A stretch of DNA of 64,000 nucleotides, taken from the NCBI RefSeq assembly GCF_000482385.1, contig NZ_KI519394.1:167972-231971 (forward strand), given 5' to 3'. Of this stretch, positions 17,663-26,773 are shown piece after piece. The notes below the pieces were generated by a model, which saw only the letters and a list, made by a program, of their open reading frames with translations, had not been told where the DNA came from and did not search any database. Position 1 is the stretch's first letter, and each line of letters starts with the position of its first letter. The position numbers were made by a program, and so were the translations under genes. Source of the DNA: Nocardia sp. CNY236. GTDB taxonomy: Bacteria > Actinomycetota > Actinomycetes > Mycobacteriales > Mycobacteriaceae.

Positions 17663-18913
17663 CTACTGGCGGTAGCTGCTGAGGAAGTTGCCGAAGCGTT
17701 CGATGGCAACCGCGAGGTCCCGCGCCCACGGCAAGGTCACGATCCGGAGATGGTCGTGGTGAGGCCAATTGAAACCGGTGCCTTGGACCATCAAGATCCG
17801 TTCCTGCAGTAGCAGGTCCAGGATCAGCTTGGCGTCGTCGTAGATCTCATAGACGTTCGGATCCAGCCTCGGGAACGCATACAGGGCGCCCTTCGGCTTC
17901 ACACAAGACACTCCGGGAATCATGTTCAGCCGCTCCCAGGCGACATCGCGCTGTTCGAGCAACCGACCGCCGGGCAGAATCAAGTCCTCGATGCTCTGAT
18001 GGCCACCGAGCGCGACCTGAATCGCGTGCTGCGCGGGAACATTCGGACACAGCCGGGAAGAGGCAAGCAGGTCGACGCCCTCCAGAAATCCGGCGGCGTG
18101 GTCCTTGGGCCCGGTGATCGCCAACCAGCCCGACCGGTATCCGGCGACCCGGTATGCCTTGGACAACCCATTGAACGTCAGACACAACAGATCGGGCGCC
18201 ATACTCGCCAGCGAGATGTGCTTCGCGTCATCGTAGAGGATCTTGTCGTAGATCTCGTCGGCGAGCAGCAGCAACTGGTGTTTGCGCGCGAGGTCGACCA
18301 AGTGCTGCAGCACCTCGGCGGAGTAGACCGCACCGGTGGGATTGTTCGGATTGATCACCAGCAGCGCCTTCGTCTTGGAGGTGATCTTCGATTCGATATC
18401 GGCGATGTCGGGCTGCCACCCGTTGGCCTCGTCACACAAGTAGTGCACCGGAGTACCGCCGGCCAGGCTGGTCATAGCGGTCCACAACGGGTAGTCCGGG
18501 GCGGGAATCAGCACCTCGTCGCCATTGTCCAACAACGCTTGCATGGTGATGGTGATCAGTTCGGAGACGCCGTTGCCGAGGTATACGTCGTTGACGTCGA
18601 GCTCGGGGAAACCGGGCACGAGTTCGTACCGGGTCACGATCGCGCGCCGGGCCGAGAGGACACCCTTGGATTCCGAATAGCCTTGGGCATACGGCAGTGC
18701 CGCAATGATGTCACGCATGATCACGTCCGGCGCTTCGAACCCGAACGGCGCGGGATTGCCGATATTGAGTTTGAGGATGCGATGTCCCTCGGCCTCCAGC
18801 CGTGCCGCGTGCGCGAGTACTGGTCCACGAATTTCGTAGACGACATCCTGCAGCTTCGTGGACTGCTCCAGGACACGCGGGGCGCGGTGCGGATGATGAC
18901 TCACCCGTCCCAT
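17663..18913 (-). CDS. PLP-dependent alanine/aspartate-type aminotransferase (Rv0337c-like)
   Basis: A 416-residue class I/II aminotransferase. The schiff-base Lys lies in TFNGLSKAYRVAGYRSGW. The PLP-binding Asp/Tyr segment is LLLADEIYDKILYDD, and NPNNPTGAVYS is conserved. The sequence is very close to my recollection of mycobacterial AspC (Rv0337c), including KLQDVVYEIRGPVLAHA near the start. That family may transaminate alanine as well as aspartate. The frame is open further upstream; ATG 18913 or GTG 18904 are the plausible starts because family-like sequence begins there. It lies 64 bases downstream of the XRE/TPR regulator gene. Confidence 0.9.
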   Translation of the reverse strand: MGRVSHHPHRAPRVLEQSTKLQDVVYEIRGPVLAHAARLEAEGHRILKLNIGNPAPFGFEAPDVIMRDIIAALPYAQGYSESKGVLSARRAIVTRYELVPGFPELDVNDVYLGNGVSELITITMQALLDNGDEVLIPAPDYPLWTAMTSLAGGTPVHYLCDEANGWQPDIADIESKITSKTKALLVINPNNPTGAVYSAEVLQHLVDLARKHQLLLLADEIYDKILYDDAKHISLASMAPDLLCLTFNGLSKAYRVAGYRSGWLAITGPKDHAAGFLEGVDLLASSRLCPNVPAQHAIQVALGGHQSIEDLILPGGRLLEQRDVAWERLNMIPGVSCVKPKGALYAFPRLDPNVYEIYDDAKLILDLLLQERILMVQGTGFNWPHHDHLRIVTLPWARDLAVAIERFGNFLSSYRQ

Positions 18914-18977
18914 GGTGCCATCCGGCGCAACTCGATTACCGGCACGGCGCGGTGGGGCACGCCAGGTAGCCCGACGA

Positions 18978-20348
18978 TCACTCTGTAGCGGCGGTGGAAC
19001 CGCAGAACTCTTCGATCCGCTCGTCCAATTGCCGCGCTGCGACCGCGCCACGGAAAGCCGGGGCCGCGATCCGCCGCCGCACGCCGCTCAGCCGTGCCTC
19101 GAGTTGCGCGATCCGCATGTCCTCGTGCAATCCGAGTACCGGATGCAAGGCCTCGGCTGCGCCGTCCAGGCACCCATTGATCAGGTGAGCGGCCGCGCAG
19201 TCCACCCGGGCCAGGGCTTCCGCACCATAGGAGCGCGCTTCGGACGGCCCGTTCGAATACAGTGCGATCGCCCGCTGCGTCGCAGCCAGTGCGGGCTGCG
19301 CCTCACCGAGGTGGATGTAGGTCGCGCCGGCATAGTAGCTCGCCTTGGCATCGGTGAACCCGAAAACCCCGCCGACCGCATCGTGCAGCGTGTCGGTCGC
19401 GCTCAGCTCGCGGGCATGGGCGGCCGCGCGCAGACATCGACCGGTGTCGGCGGCGCTGCCCAGAGCAGACCAGATTCGAGCCTCGACATTGAGCAGACGC
19501 ACAGTCGCTGTGGCGGACTCGGCGAACTCCTGCCCGTTGCGTGCGAGCGCAACCGCCCGGCGTGGGCGACCCGACCAGTACTCGATCAGCGCATGCATGC
19601 CACGAGTCCAGGCCCGCAACCCGTTGTGCCCGCACAGTTCCGCATACGCCCAGGCGGCCCGCGCTTGTTCACCCGCCGCGTCGTAATGACCGAGATCGGT
19701 GCTCGCATTGGCGAGCAGCCCCGACAACGTGCCTGCCAGCAAATACAGATGGCTGGTATCGACAGGACGCTGATGGCCCTCCAGCAGCCGATACACCCGG
19801 CGTCGAACCCGCAGCATCTCCACCATCATCGGAACCGGCGGAATACGCACGTAGTCGTTGGCGATGCGCGCGACATCGGCGTCGAGTTGCTCCAATGTGG
19901 TCGAACCGACATTCGTGCTCTCGGCCCTGCCGACGTGCTCGCTGGCCTCATGGGCAGCCGCCATGATCAGATCCCTCTCCGAAATCGCTGCCAATGCAGC
20001 GCCTCTCATCGCACCTGCGTCTATGAGAGCCAACAGGTCCGCTTCGCTCGAAAAGTGCACGGGCATCGGGGTATCGGTCGACGGATCGAGTCCCGGCGCA
20101 GCGGTTCGATCGATCACCGGCTGATCGACCAGCGCCGCGAACCGTGCCCGAACCACCTCGTCGGACCTGGCCAACGACGTATCGAGAGCCGCCTGATTGA
20201 TCGGTCGCGGATGAACTCGCGCTCCCCCGGACTCCCATTTGGACACCAGCCGCTCGTGCACACCCAGATGAGCAGCGAATTCCCTGATGCTCATTCGTTT
20301 GGCATCGCGAAGGGCCCGGACTTCTCTACCTGACCAATGCCTGACCAC
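18978..20348 (-). CDS. XRE-family regulator with TPR-like C-terminus
   Basis: A 456-residue protein. An N-terminal XRE helix-turn-helix (residues ~5-45) contains REVRALRDAKRMSIREFAA and HERLVSKWESGG. The rest is an all-helical, TPR-like domain. This is the Streptomyces/Nocardia type of large XRE regulator that is usually paired with a small divergent or adjacent gene. GTG 20348 is chosen because GGAAGGGATG lies just upstream and the HTH begins there; the open frame continues far upstream without coding character. The divergent small gene at 20525 is its likely partner. Confidence 0.8.
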   Translation of the reverse strand: MVRHWSGREVRALRDAKRMSIREFAAHLGVHERLVSKWESGGARVHPRPINQAALDTSLARSDEVVRARFAALVDQPVIDRTAAPGLDPSTDTPMPVHFSSEADLLALIDAGAMRGAALAAISERDLIMAAAHEASEHVGRAESTNVGSTTLEQLDADVARIANDYVRIPPVPMMVEMLRVRRRVYRLLEGHQRPVDTSHLYLLAGTLSGLLANASTDLGHYDAAGEQARAAWAYAELCGHNGLRAWTRGMHALIEYWSGRPRRAVALARNGQEFAESATATVRLLNVEARIWSALGSAADTGRCLRAAAHARELSATDTLHDAVGGVFGFTDAKASYYAGATYIHLGEAQPALAATQRAIALYSNGPSEARSYGAEALARVDCAAAHLINGCLDGAAEALHPVLGLHEDMRIAQLEARLSGVRRRIAAPAFRGAVAARQLDERIEEFCGSTAATE

Positions 20349-20524
20349 GGTGTCATCCCTTCCGCACGCACTCCCCCAAGGGTACGAGTGAATTATGAGC
20401 ATGGCCACAGTTCGAACTCCCCTGCTATCACAGGCAGCAGAAGGGCAGTGGAAGACGGGCGTGCGGGCGATGCCGAACCACCGAGACCACCGGAACCATG
20501 GAAGCAGAAGGCAAGGAGTTCTCC

Positions 20525-20974
20525 ATGGCGGACGAGGACGTCGAGACGGTGGACGAATGGGTGGCGTTCTATCGAGACGAGTTCGGGCTGCCCGTTCGTA
20601 GGCGCGGCGGTTTCGCCATGCTTGCGGTGACCGGCCGCATCGGCGTTGTCCACCTGCCGAAGGTGCGGGCCGAAAAAGTATGTGCCGCATTGGGGCGCCA
20701 CGGTGTGCGAGTTCCTGTGCTGGCCAGAAACATCCGATGGAGCTTCTTCGCCCGACCGGACAGTCGACCGGAACCCCAGCTGCTGGCGGCATTCGATCGT
20801 CTGGATATCGGACTGCCCACCGTGGGCAGTGCCGTGATGTTGCCGACCGGTCTCGGCCGCTGGACCCGGGAAGGGTGCTTCTGGGCCAACCCGCCGAACC
20901 GCGGTGACACGCTCCCACCGTTGTCCGGCATTCTCGCCGCGGCTCTCGTGGTGGGGGCGGGCACCGGGTACTGA
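20525..20974 (+). CDS. Small protein resembling a primase-polymerase N-terminal domain, partner of the XRE/TPR regulator
   Basis: A 149-residue protein. AAGGAG lies 6 bases before ATG 20525, so this start is preferred to the upstream ATG 20498. It opens with DEWVAFYRDEFGLPVRR. Later a GLPTVGSAVMLPTG strand and a WxxPP segment recall the short 'bifunctional DNA primase/polymerase N-terminal' proteins often found beside XRE regulators in Streptomyces. The metal-binding residues of a true primase are not evident. The likeness is by recollection of family layout; the function may be regulatory. Confidence 0.55.
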   Translation: MADEDVETVDEWVAFYRDEFGLPVRRRGGFAMLAVTGRIGVVHLPKVRAEKVCAALGRHGVRVPVLARNIRWSFFARPDSRPEPQLLAAFDRLDIGLPTVGSAVMLPTGLGRWTREGCFWANPPNRGDTLPPLSGILAAALVVGAGTGY

Positions 20975-21046
20975 TCACCTCCGCGATCGGTACCCGTTGC
21001 CGCCCGCCCGGTCGGCGTGGCAGGCTGCCTCCCAGCGCGATTCGGT

Positions 21047-21646
21047 TCAGCGCGATTCGGCGGCGTCGATCACAGCCGTCGGAATGGGGAAGTTGAGATA
21101 CGACCGCGAAGGTGTCGGTCCGCGTTGCCCCTGATACTTCGAGCCTGCTGCCGCACTGCCATACGGATGCTCGGCGGGGCTGGTCAGTCGGAACAGGCAC
21201 AGCTGCCCGATTTTCATTCCGGGCCACAGCGTGATCGGCAGGTTCGCCACATTGGACAGTTCCAGCGTGATGTGACCACTGAAACCCGGGTCGATGAACC
21301 CTGCTGTCGAGTGGGTCAACAGGCCCAGCCGACCCAAGCTCGACTTACCTTCCAACCGGCCGGCCAAATCGTCCGGCAACGAGCACAGCTCGAGTGTCGA
21401 ACCGAGCACGAATTCGCCGGGGTGCAGTACGAACGGCTCGCCCTCGTTCGGTTCCACCAGACTGGTCAGTTCATCCTGCCGCTGTGCGGGGTCGATATGG
21501 GTGTAGCGGGTGTTGTTGAACACCCGGAACATCCGATCCAGGCGTACGTCGATACTCGACGGCTGGATCAGGTCCGCCAGCAACGGATCCACGCCCAGAC
21601 GCCCAGCAGCGATCTCCGCACGGATGTCACGATCGGAAAGCAGCAC
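21047..21646 (-). CDS. dcd: dCTP deaminase
   Basis: A 199-residue enzyme (MLLSDRDIRAEI start, encoded by GTG 21646). The nucleotide-binding and catalytic segments are seen in GKSSLGRLGLLTHSTAGF and DPGFSGHITLELSN, the latter holding the general-base Glu. The C-terminal SKYQGQRGPTPSR closes over the substrate. Length and sequence match the mycobacterial Rv0321 type, which is bifunctional (deaminase plus dUTPase), forming dUMP directly from dCTP; that bifunctionality is inferred from the family. It supplies dUMP for dTTP synthesis. The asparaginase gene lies 33 bases upstream on the same strand. Confidence 0.95.
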   Translation of the reverse strand: MLLSDRDIRAEIAAGRLGVDPLLADLIQPSSIDVRLDRMFRVFNNTRYTHIDPAQRQDELTSLVEPNEGEPFVLHPGEFVLGSTLELCSLPDDLAGRLEGKSSLGRLGLLTHSTAGFIDPGFSGHITLELSNVANLPITLWPGMKIGQLCLFRLTSPAEHPYGSAAAGSKYQGQRGPTPSRSYLNFPIPTAVIDAAESR

Positions 21647-21679
21647 GTGACGAGCGTAGCGTCCAGCTGGTACGCCGGT

Positions 21680-22717
21680 TCAGCCGCCGGTTGTCCACGG
21701 CCACGTGCCAGGCGCAGCGGTTGCTCCGGCCACCTCGAACGCCGTGCGAATCACCGACGAATCGCATCGCGCGGTCAGCAGGGTGTGTAGCAGAATTCTG
21801 GCTTTCAGCGCGTCGAGGTAGCCTGCGCAGACAAGGCCGCGGGCAAGGAGATCCCGTTCGGAGCCGGCGAACTCGTAGGTGGATCGCAGCACCGAGCCCG
21901 CTGCGGTGCGGGACGCGAGCACAACGGGGATGCGTGCGGCGAGGGCCTCCAGATCCTCGACGAGCGGCGGCGGGACGTGTCCCCCACCGAGGCCGGCGAT
22001 CACCAGGCCATCGACATGGTCGGCGACAGCGCGCACCGTTGTGCCGTCGTCGCCGAGGACGATCGGCACCAGCGCCACGCGAATATCGTCGCCGGGGTCG
22101 GCCGGAACGACGGTGCGGTGAGCGAGTCGGTTGAGAAAACGAGGCACGCCCTCGACGAGATAGCCCAGTGGCCCGCCATTGGGCGATCGGAACGTGGCGG
22201 TCGAGATGGTATGGGTCTTTCGGACCCGGCGGGCGGCGTGGATCTCGTCGTTGAACACGACCAGACATCCCTGTCCGCGCGCATCGGGATGAGCCGCGGT
22301 GTGGATCGCGGCGAGGATGTTCGCCGGGCCATCGGCTCCGGCGAGGGTGGGGTTGCGCATGGCGCCGGTCACCACGATCGGTTCGACCCCCGCGTGCAGC
22401 AGGTCGAGCAGGTACGCGGTCTCTTCGATCGTATCGGTGCCCTGGATGACGACGACCCCATCGGTGTCGCGCGCACGGTCACGGATTGCCGCGGCGAGCG
22501 CGCTGATATCGGAAACGCGCAGCGCCGCGCTGGGCACCCGACGAAAATCGACGACATCCACGCCGACACCGGTGTCGGCCGAACCCGGGACAGCGGCCAG
22601 CAATTGCTCGGCCGACAGCGAGAGCGCGGCACCACCGGTCTCGGCGGTGGCTCCCATGGCGATCGTGCCGCCGAGGGCGAATACGGTCACTCGGCGAGGA
22701 GGTTCGGCTGTGGGCAT
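21680..22717 (-). CDS. L-asparaginase
   Basis: A 345-residue asparaginase/glutaminase-family amidohydrolase. It carries the first catalytic Thr in VFALGGTIAMG (residues ~11-21) and the second motif in VVVIQGTDTIEETAYLL near residue 88. A conserved VTGAMR follows. These give the two Thr-dependent centres that hydrolyse asparagine to aspartate and ammonia. There is no signal peptide, so a cytoplasmic enzyme is likely. It is probably co-transcribed with dcd, 33 bases downstream. The XRE/cupin regulator gene is divergent. Confidence 0.9.
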   Translation of the reverse strand: MPTAEPPRRVTVFALGGTIAMGATAETGGAALSLSAEQLLAAVPGSADTGVGVDVVDFRRVPSAALRVSDISALAAAIRDRARDTDGVVVIQGTDTIEETAYLLDLLHAGVEPIVVTGAMRNPTLAGADGPANILAAIHTAAHPDARGQGCLVVFNDEIHAARRVRKTHTISTATFRSPNGGPLGYLVEGVPRFLNRLAHRTVVPADPGDDIRVALVPIVLGDDGTTVRAVADHVDGLVIAGLGGGHVPPPLVEDLEALAARIPVVLASRTAAGSVLRSTYEFAGSERDLLARGLVCAGYLDALKARILLHTLLTARCDSSVIRTAFEVAGATAAPGTWPWTTGG

Positions 22718-22892
22718 TCGGGCAGCCTAGCGAGCCGGAGTAGGGGCGTCCATCGGGAAACGGCGGACGACTCGTCCGCCGTGTCGCGGGTGTCGCACTC
22801 ATGGCGCTCGCCCCGCCACGAGCACTGGAGACAATATGCCAGAACGACAAACAATCTTGCCGATTCCGGGATAACATTGGTTTACTGGGGTC

Positions 22893-23477
22893 ATGGACGA
22901 GCAACCCGGTGTCGGGGCCGTACTCGAGCAGGTCGCTCCACGGCTACGGCGCGCCCGCGAGAAGAAGGGCCTCAGCCTGGCCGACCTGACCCGGGCCACC
23001 GGCATCTCGACCAGCACGTTGTCCCGATTGGAATCGGGACAACGCAAACCGAGCCTCGAACTCCTGCTGCCGATCACCGCGGCGCTCGGCATACCGCTCG
23101 ACGAAATCGTCGCCGCGCCGCGCATCGTCGATCCGCGTATACCGCAGCACGCCACCAAACGAGAGGGCCGGGTACTGATCCCGCTCTCGCGCCAGCAGAC
23201 CGAACCACGCGCCTACAAGATCCTCATCCACCCCCATGAGGGGCGGCCGCACCTGCGCACACATGAAGGCTACGAATGGCTCTATGTGCTGCACGGGCAG
23301 CTGCGGGTCAAACTCGGTGACCACGACTTCGTCATGACCCCTGGGGAAGCAGCAGAATTCGACTGCCAGACTCCGCATTGGTTCGGCGCCGCCGGGCGCA
23401 GCAGCGTGGAAGTACTCAGCCTGTTCGGCAAGCACGGGGAACGCATTCACGTACGAGCCAGGACCACTGGCCGCTGA
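22893..23477 (+). CDS. XRE/cupin transcriptional regulator
   Basis: A 194-residue protein. An XRE helix-turn-helix (residues ~10-65) contains GLSLADLTRATGISTSTLSRLE. A C-terminal cupin domain (residues ~110-185) has HPHEGRPHLRTHEGYEWLYVL and a closing Pro-His-Trp-Phe segment. Such proteins sense a small metabolite in the cupin barrel and control neighbouring amino-acid or amine metabolism genes. The divergent asparaginase gene 175 bases away is the natural target, which is inference. The 3' end is 19 bases from the opposing SRPBCC gene. Confidence 0.88.
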   Translation: MDEQPGVGAVLEQVAPRLRRAREKKGLSLADLTRATGISTSTLSRLESGQRKPSLELLLPITAALGIPLDEIVAAPRIVDPRIPQHATKREGRVLIPLSRQQTEPRAYKILIHPHEGRPHLRTHEGYEWLYVLHGQLRVKLGDHDFVMTPGEAAEFDCQTPHWFGAAGRSSVEVLSLFGKHGERIHVRARTTGR

Positions 23478-23496
23478 TGAGTGGTGAAGTGGCTGG

Positions 23497-24018
23497 TCAT
23501 GGCTCTGGCGTGGTGGTGGCGTCGGCGGGACGCCCGCCACCCGAGAGAGCCTGGGCACCAGCCGGATCGGTTTCGCGCTGACGGGCCAGGAACGCCTCGA
23601 TACGAGCCAGCACACCGTCCCACCCCTCGTCGACGAAGAAGTCACGGACCTCCGGAGTTGGGAAGCCGCTGTGGACGACGGTCATCAGGGTGCCGCCGTC
23701 GTCCTCTTCGAACGTCACCTCGATACGAGTCGTCATGGTCATACCATCCGGGCCGGCGCCGGTGGACTCGGTGACGAGCCGGTGCGGGCGGTCGATCTCG
23801 ACGAATGTCTGCGTCTCCCGAAACAACGTGTCGGGATTGGGTCCCCACACCGCGGTCTGCTGTCCACCAATCCGAAGATCGACCTCGATCTCCACGATGC
23901 CGGGCTGCTCGTCGAGGATGGTGAACCAGGCCTGCTGCTTCTCGGCGTCGGTGTAGGCGTCGAAGACTTCCTCGGGTGTCGCAGGCAGTTGCCGTGTCAT
24001 CCGCAGGTCGAGCGTCAT
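23497..24018 (-). CDS. SRPBCC (AHSA1-like) domain protein
   Basis: A 173-residue START/Bet v1-fold protein of the AHSA1 type. It has RQLPATPEEVFDAYTDAEKQ at the start and EEDDGGTLMTVVHSGF near residue 115, then the C-terminal helix DEGWDGVLARIEAFL. ATG 24018 has AAAGGACAGGA upstream and overlaps the ArsR stop codon (ATGA), so the two are translationally coupled. These pairs are common in actinobacteria: the ArsR protein represses, and the SRPBCC protein binds a hydrophobic ligand. The ligand is unknown. Confidence 0.87.
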   Translation of the reverse strand: MTLDLRMTRQLPATPEEVFDAYTDAEKQQAWFTILDEQPGIVEIEVDLRIGGQQTAVWGPNPDTLFRETQTFVEIDRPHRLVTESTGAGPDGMTMTTRIEVTFEEDDGGTLMTVVHSGFPTPEVRDFFVDEGWDGVLARIEAFLARQRETDPAGAQALSGGGRPADATTTPEP

Positions 24019-24359
24019 AGATCCTGTCCTTTCGGGTCGGGTTGGAGAGTGAGGTAGGCATCGAGCCCGTCGAGGCGGCGAGCCCAGAGTTGTTGGTAGA
24101 AGCCGATCCAGGCCATCGCCTCGTCCAGCGGCGCAACGCCGAGGCGGCACTGGCGTGACCGGCCGACCTTCTCGGTGACGACGAGTCCGGCGTCTTCGAG
24201 CACCTGAACGTGCTTCTTCATGCCGGTCAAACTCATCCCAGTGGGCTCGGCGAGCTCGCCGATGCTGGCCGGGCCGGCGCCGAGTCGGATCAGAATGCCT
24301 CGACGGGTCGAATCGGCCAGCGAGGCGAACACCCGGTCCAGACCATGTTGGTGAACCAT
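24015..24359 (-). CDS. ArsR-family transcriptional repressor
   Basis: A 114-residue winged-helix protein. It has HGLDRVFASLADSTRRGIL at the start, the recognition segment LTGMKKHVQVLEDAGLV and the wing EKVGRSRQCRLG. No cysteine metal site is seen, in keeping with the non-metal ArsR group that is paired with SRPBCC proteins. ATG 24359 follows AAGGTGA; the open frame upstream is not coding. A TGAAC-N6-GTTCA inverted repeat lies just upstream. It forms a two-gene operon with the SRPBCC gene. Confidence 0.88.
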   Translation of the reverse strand: MVHQHGLDRVFASLADSTRRGILIRLGAGPASIGELAEPTGMSLTGMKKHVQVLEDAGLVVTEKVGRSRQCRLGVAPLDEAMAWIGFYQQLWARRLDGLDAYLTLQPDPKGQDL

Positions 24360-24378
24360 GCAGTTCACCTTACAACAC

Positions 24379-24394
24379 TGAACCTTTGAGTTCA
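24379..24394. promoter_or_regulatory. Inverted repeat upstream of arsR, probable autoregulatory operator
   Basis: TGAAC and GTTCA are separated by 6 bases and start 20 bases before the ArsR ATG. Position and spacing fit an ArsR-type operator. Confidence 0.5.
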
Positions 24395-24566
24395 ATGAAT
24401 ACGTGGGGTCGCGCTGCGCTCCCCAGTGTGTCACCTGACCTAGAAGATCCGCTGGTGTCCAATTTCGATTGCCCCTACCGATGTGACCAGATATTTGGGA
24501 GTAGATATGGGCATACAGAACAATATCGATCGTCTACAGAAACACGACAGAGTGAAAATGATGCTG

Positions 24567-25772
24567 TCACGCCGAACGAATGGAGGACACCAAGGTTTCT
24601 CGCATGTCCTTCGCGACGGCCGAATCCGGGAAGTGCTCGGCGAGTAACCCTTCCAATTGGGTCAGGCGCATACGTACCCACGAGAAGTGGGCACTGATCG
24701 GGTTGGCGAGTACCGGCATGACCGCAGCAATACTGCGGTCGACATCGCCGAGACGCGCACTCGCGGAAGCCAGATAGATGTGCGAGAGCATCTCGTCTCC
24801 CGGAGACCGCTGCCGTCGCCAGGCCGCGATGGCTTCCTCCGAGGCCTGGACCGACTTACGCAGGGTCTTCGCATCCTCTGCCCACATGAGCGAAAATCCC
24901 CGGTAGTAGGTCTGTTTCGCTGATGTGAAGGTGAACAGGCCAGGTATCGAGTCCGGTCTCGCCGCATCACGCGCACGCTCTGCTCGGTCGAGCAACTCCA
25001 CGGCTCGCGCCGAGTCCCCCAGGTTCGCGACCGAGGCGGCCAAACCGCACAACAATCGGGACTCGGCGGTGCCGGTGGATCGCGTGGCGTACCTCAAGCC
25101 GTCCGTCGCCGCGTCCCGCGCGTGCTCGAAGTCCTTGCCGAACCGAAAGGCGAGAGCTTGCGTGCCCCGCGCCCATGCCCGCAACTGATCGTGCTCTGCT
25201 CGCTCACCCAAGTGGAACGATGCTCGTGCGTGCGTGAGTGCGGTGTCGGCTTGCCCCAAATCCAGCGTCACATAGGACAACACACCGCACACGCGCCCGA
25301 GGGCAATCCACAACTGGCGTATCTCGTCCGGTCGGTGTGCACCCAGCGTGAGGCGGCGCATCAACTCCGCGCGGATGTCCATCGCGCGACCGAGGGTGCG
25401 ATCATAGGATTCGAACCGAGCATTTTGCGCGATTTCGACAATGCCCTCCTGTATGTCGTCCAGCGCAGCCACGTCCGGGGTCGCGAGCAGTGCTTCCGAT
25501 TCCCGCCGCGCTCGGTCCACCATCCGCATTGTGTCATTGCGCCGCGCGTGCTCCGCCTGATCGGCATCCCATGCGGCTATCAGCGCTCCGCGCCCGTCGA
25601 GTACACGGTCGACCCGTTCGGCCCACCCGCGATCCTTGGGCCACCGACGGCCCGCTTCGATATTCGCCAGCTGCGAGTAGTCACAGAAGGTCTGCCCTGC
25701 GAGTTCCCGCAGACTGATTCCGCGTTCGGTTCGTAGCCGCCTCAGCGTTCGACCCGTCCTGTCTGGTTCCAT
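24567..25772 (-). CDS. XRE-family regulator with TPR-like C-terminus (second copy type)
   Basis: A 401-residue protein with the same layout as the one at 18978-20348. The N-terminal XRE domain has TLRRLRTERGISLRELAGQ and CDYSQLANIEAGRRWPKD. A helical repeat domain follows, with pairs such as AERARDAARP and TFTSAKQTYYRGFSLMWAEDA. ATG 25772 is chosen over 25802 because the HTH begins directly after it and GTGGG lies just upstream. Divergent from it are two overlapping small genes (25997-26736), which look like its functional partners. Confidence 0.78.
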   Translation of the reverse strand: MEPDRTGRTLRRLRTERGISLRELAGQTFCDYSQLANIEAGRRWPKDRGWAERVDRVLDGRGALIAAWDADQAEHARRNDTMRMVDRARRESEALLATPDVAALDDIQEGIVEIAQNARFESYDRTLGRAMDIRAELMRRLTLGAHRPDEIRQLWIALGRVCGVLSYVTLDLGQADTALTHARASFHLGERAEHDQLRAWARGTQALAFRFGKDFEHARDAATDGLRYATRSTGTAESRLLCGLAASVANLGDSARAVELLDRAERARDAARPDSIPGLFTFTSAKQTYYRGFSLMWAEDAKTLRKSVQASEEAIAAWRRQRSPGDEMLSHIYLASASARLGDVDRSIAAVMPVLANPISAHFSWVRMRLTQLEGLLAEHFPDSAVAKDMRETLVSSIRSA

Positions 25773-25996
25773 CCCACACGATCGTTCCCTCGTCGACGGC
25801 ATTCCGCACCCCCCTATGTGTTTTCAAATGAGGACCTGGCGCTTCGAAAACAGCTTAGCCCTGCACAGGTGCATTTCCGTGTGCTGATCTCGAATAGCAC
25901 CCGGTTCCCGCTGCTGTCGTCTCGGCACCATCACTCGGCCACACGCGGGGACCGAGGGCCTTCCCGCGCAACCCTCCGATACGAACCGAGGACCTC

Positions 25997-26386
25997 ATGG
26001 GCCACAACGTCCGTGCCACTACCCATTCGCCTCCATACCGCTTGACCCAACAGCAGGATTCACCACCGAGCGTGTGGCTGCTGGCCAGGCTGGCACGCGC
26101 ACTGCGAATACTGCCCGATACGCCGACAGGCTTCGAACAACCACCACCATCCGAACAGGCCGTCGGATGGTTGCAGCGAGACAACGGCGTATGGAGCCCG
26201 GTGTACTCGGATGGCCTGGTCGGTCCAGAATTTTCGTGGACACAAATGCTCGCTGCCACAGGCGAAGACCTCGGTGACGTCATCGAATCGGTGATAGAAG
26301 CCGGACTCATCGAAACGCACGCGAGGCGGGACAGAAGGCGCTGTGCCACCGATTTCCACCGAACACAACCGGACCTGCCGTCATGA
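25997..26386 (+). CDS. Small hypothetical protein, first gene of a coupled pair
   Basis: A 129-residue protein of unknown function. The middle has a helical segment SVWLLARLARALRILPDTP and the end carries LGDVIESVIEAGLIETHARR, which looks like the C-terminal helix of a winged-helix fold. No catalytic motif is visible. Its stop overlaps the next start (ATGA at 26383). It is divergent from the XRE/TPR regulator, 224 bases away, so the three genes probably form one regulatory module. Confidence 0.55.
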   Translation: MGHNVRATTHSPPYRLTQQQDSPPSVWLLARLARALRILPDTPTGFEQPPPSEQAVGWLQRDNGVWSPVYSDGLVGPEFSWTQMLAATGEDLGDVIESVIEAGLIETHARRDRRRCATDFHRTQPDLPS

Positions 26387-26736
26387 CCACGAAACCAACC
26401 GCCATCGGCTACCTACGCCGCGACATATCCGGCATCTCGCAGAACTGGCATGAAACCCAGATCCGCAGCCTCGCACAACGACTCGGCTACACCCTGTCGA
26501 AAACGATCGTCTTCGGGCCACGCACCCACGACCCGATCGCGCGATTGATCACCGCTGCACGCAACGCCGCCGCCCGAGCGGTGATCACCCCATGCCTATG
26601 GCATTTCTCGTCACACCTACCCGCCGAACTGATCGCAGAATGCGACCTGATCACCATTACCCCTCACCACACCTACACACGCCGTCCGCCACCACCTGTT
26701 GGCGATAGTCTCGGGAGTCGCACCCCCATGGCATAG
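26383..26736 (+). CDS. Resolvase-like pseudoenzyme (short serine-recombinase N-domain)
   Basis: A 117-residue protein whose first ~85 residues look like the N-terminal fold of a serine recombinase: AIGYLRRDISG, QIRSLAQRLGYTL, and an alternating strand/helix pattern ending ITPCLWHF. In active recombinases a Ser sits four residues after the Tyr of GYxR; here that position is Asp. There is no C-terminal DNA-binding domain. It is therefore more likely a regulatory or structural relic than a recombinase. It overlaps the preceding gene by 4 bases and belongs to the XRE/TPR module. Confidence 0.55.
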   Translation: MTTKPTAIGYLRRDISGISQNWHETQIRSLAQRLGYTLSKTIVFGPRTHDPIARLITAARNAAARAVITPCLWHFSSHLPAELIAECDLITITPHHTYTRRPPPPVGDSLGSRTPMA

Positions 26737-26773
26737 AAACCGTCTATGGGCGAATTCGTGCCAGACTGGTCGA

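Noticed and set aside
21977..23239. A 420-codon plus-strand frame across the asparaginase and XRE/cupin genes
   Set aside because: Both underlying genes have clear catalytic or DNA-binding motifs; this frame has none.
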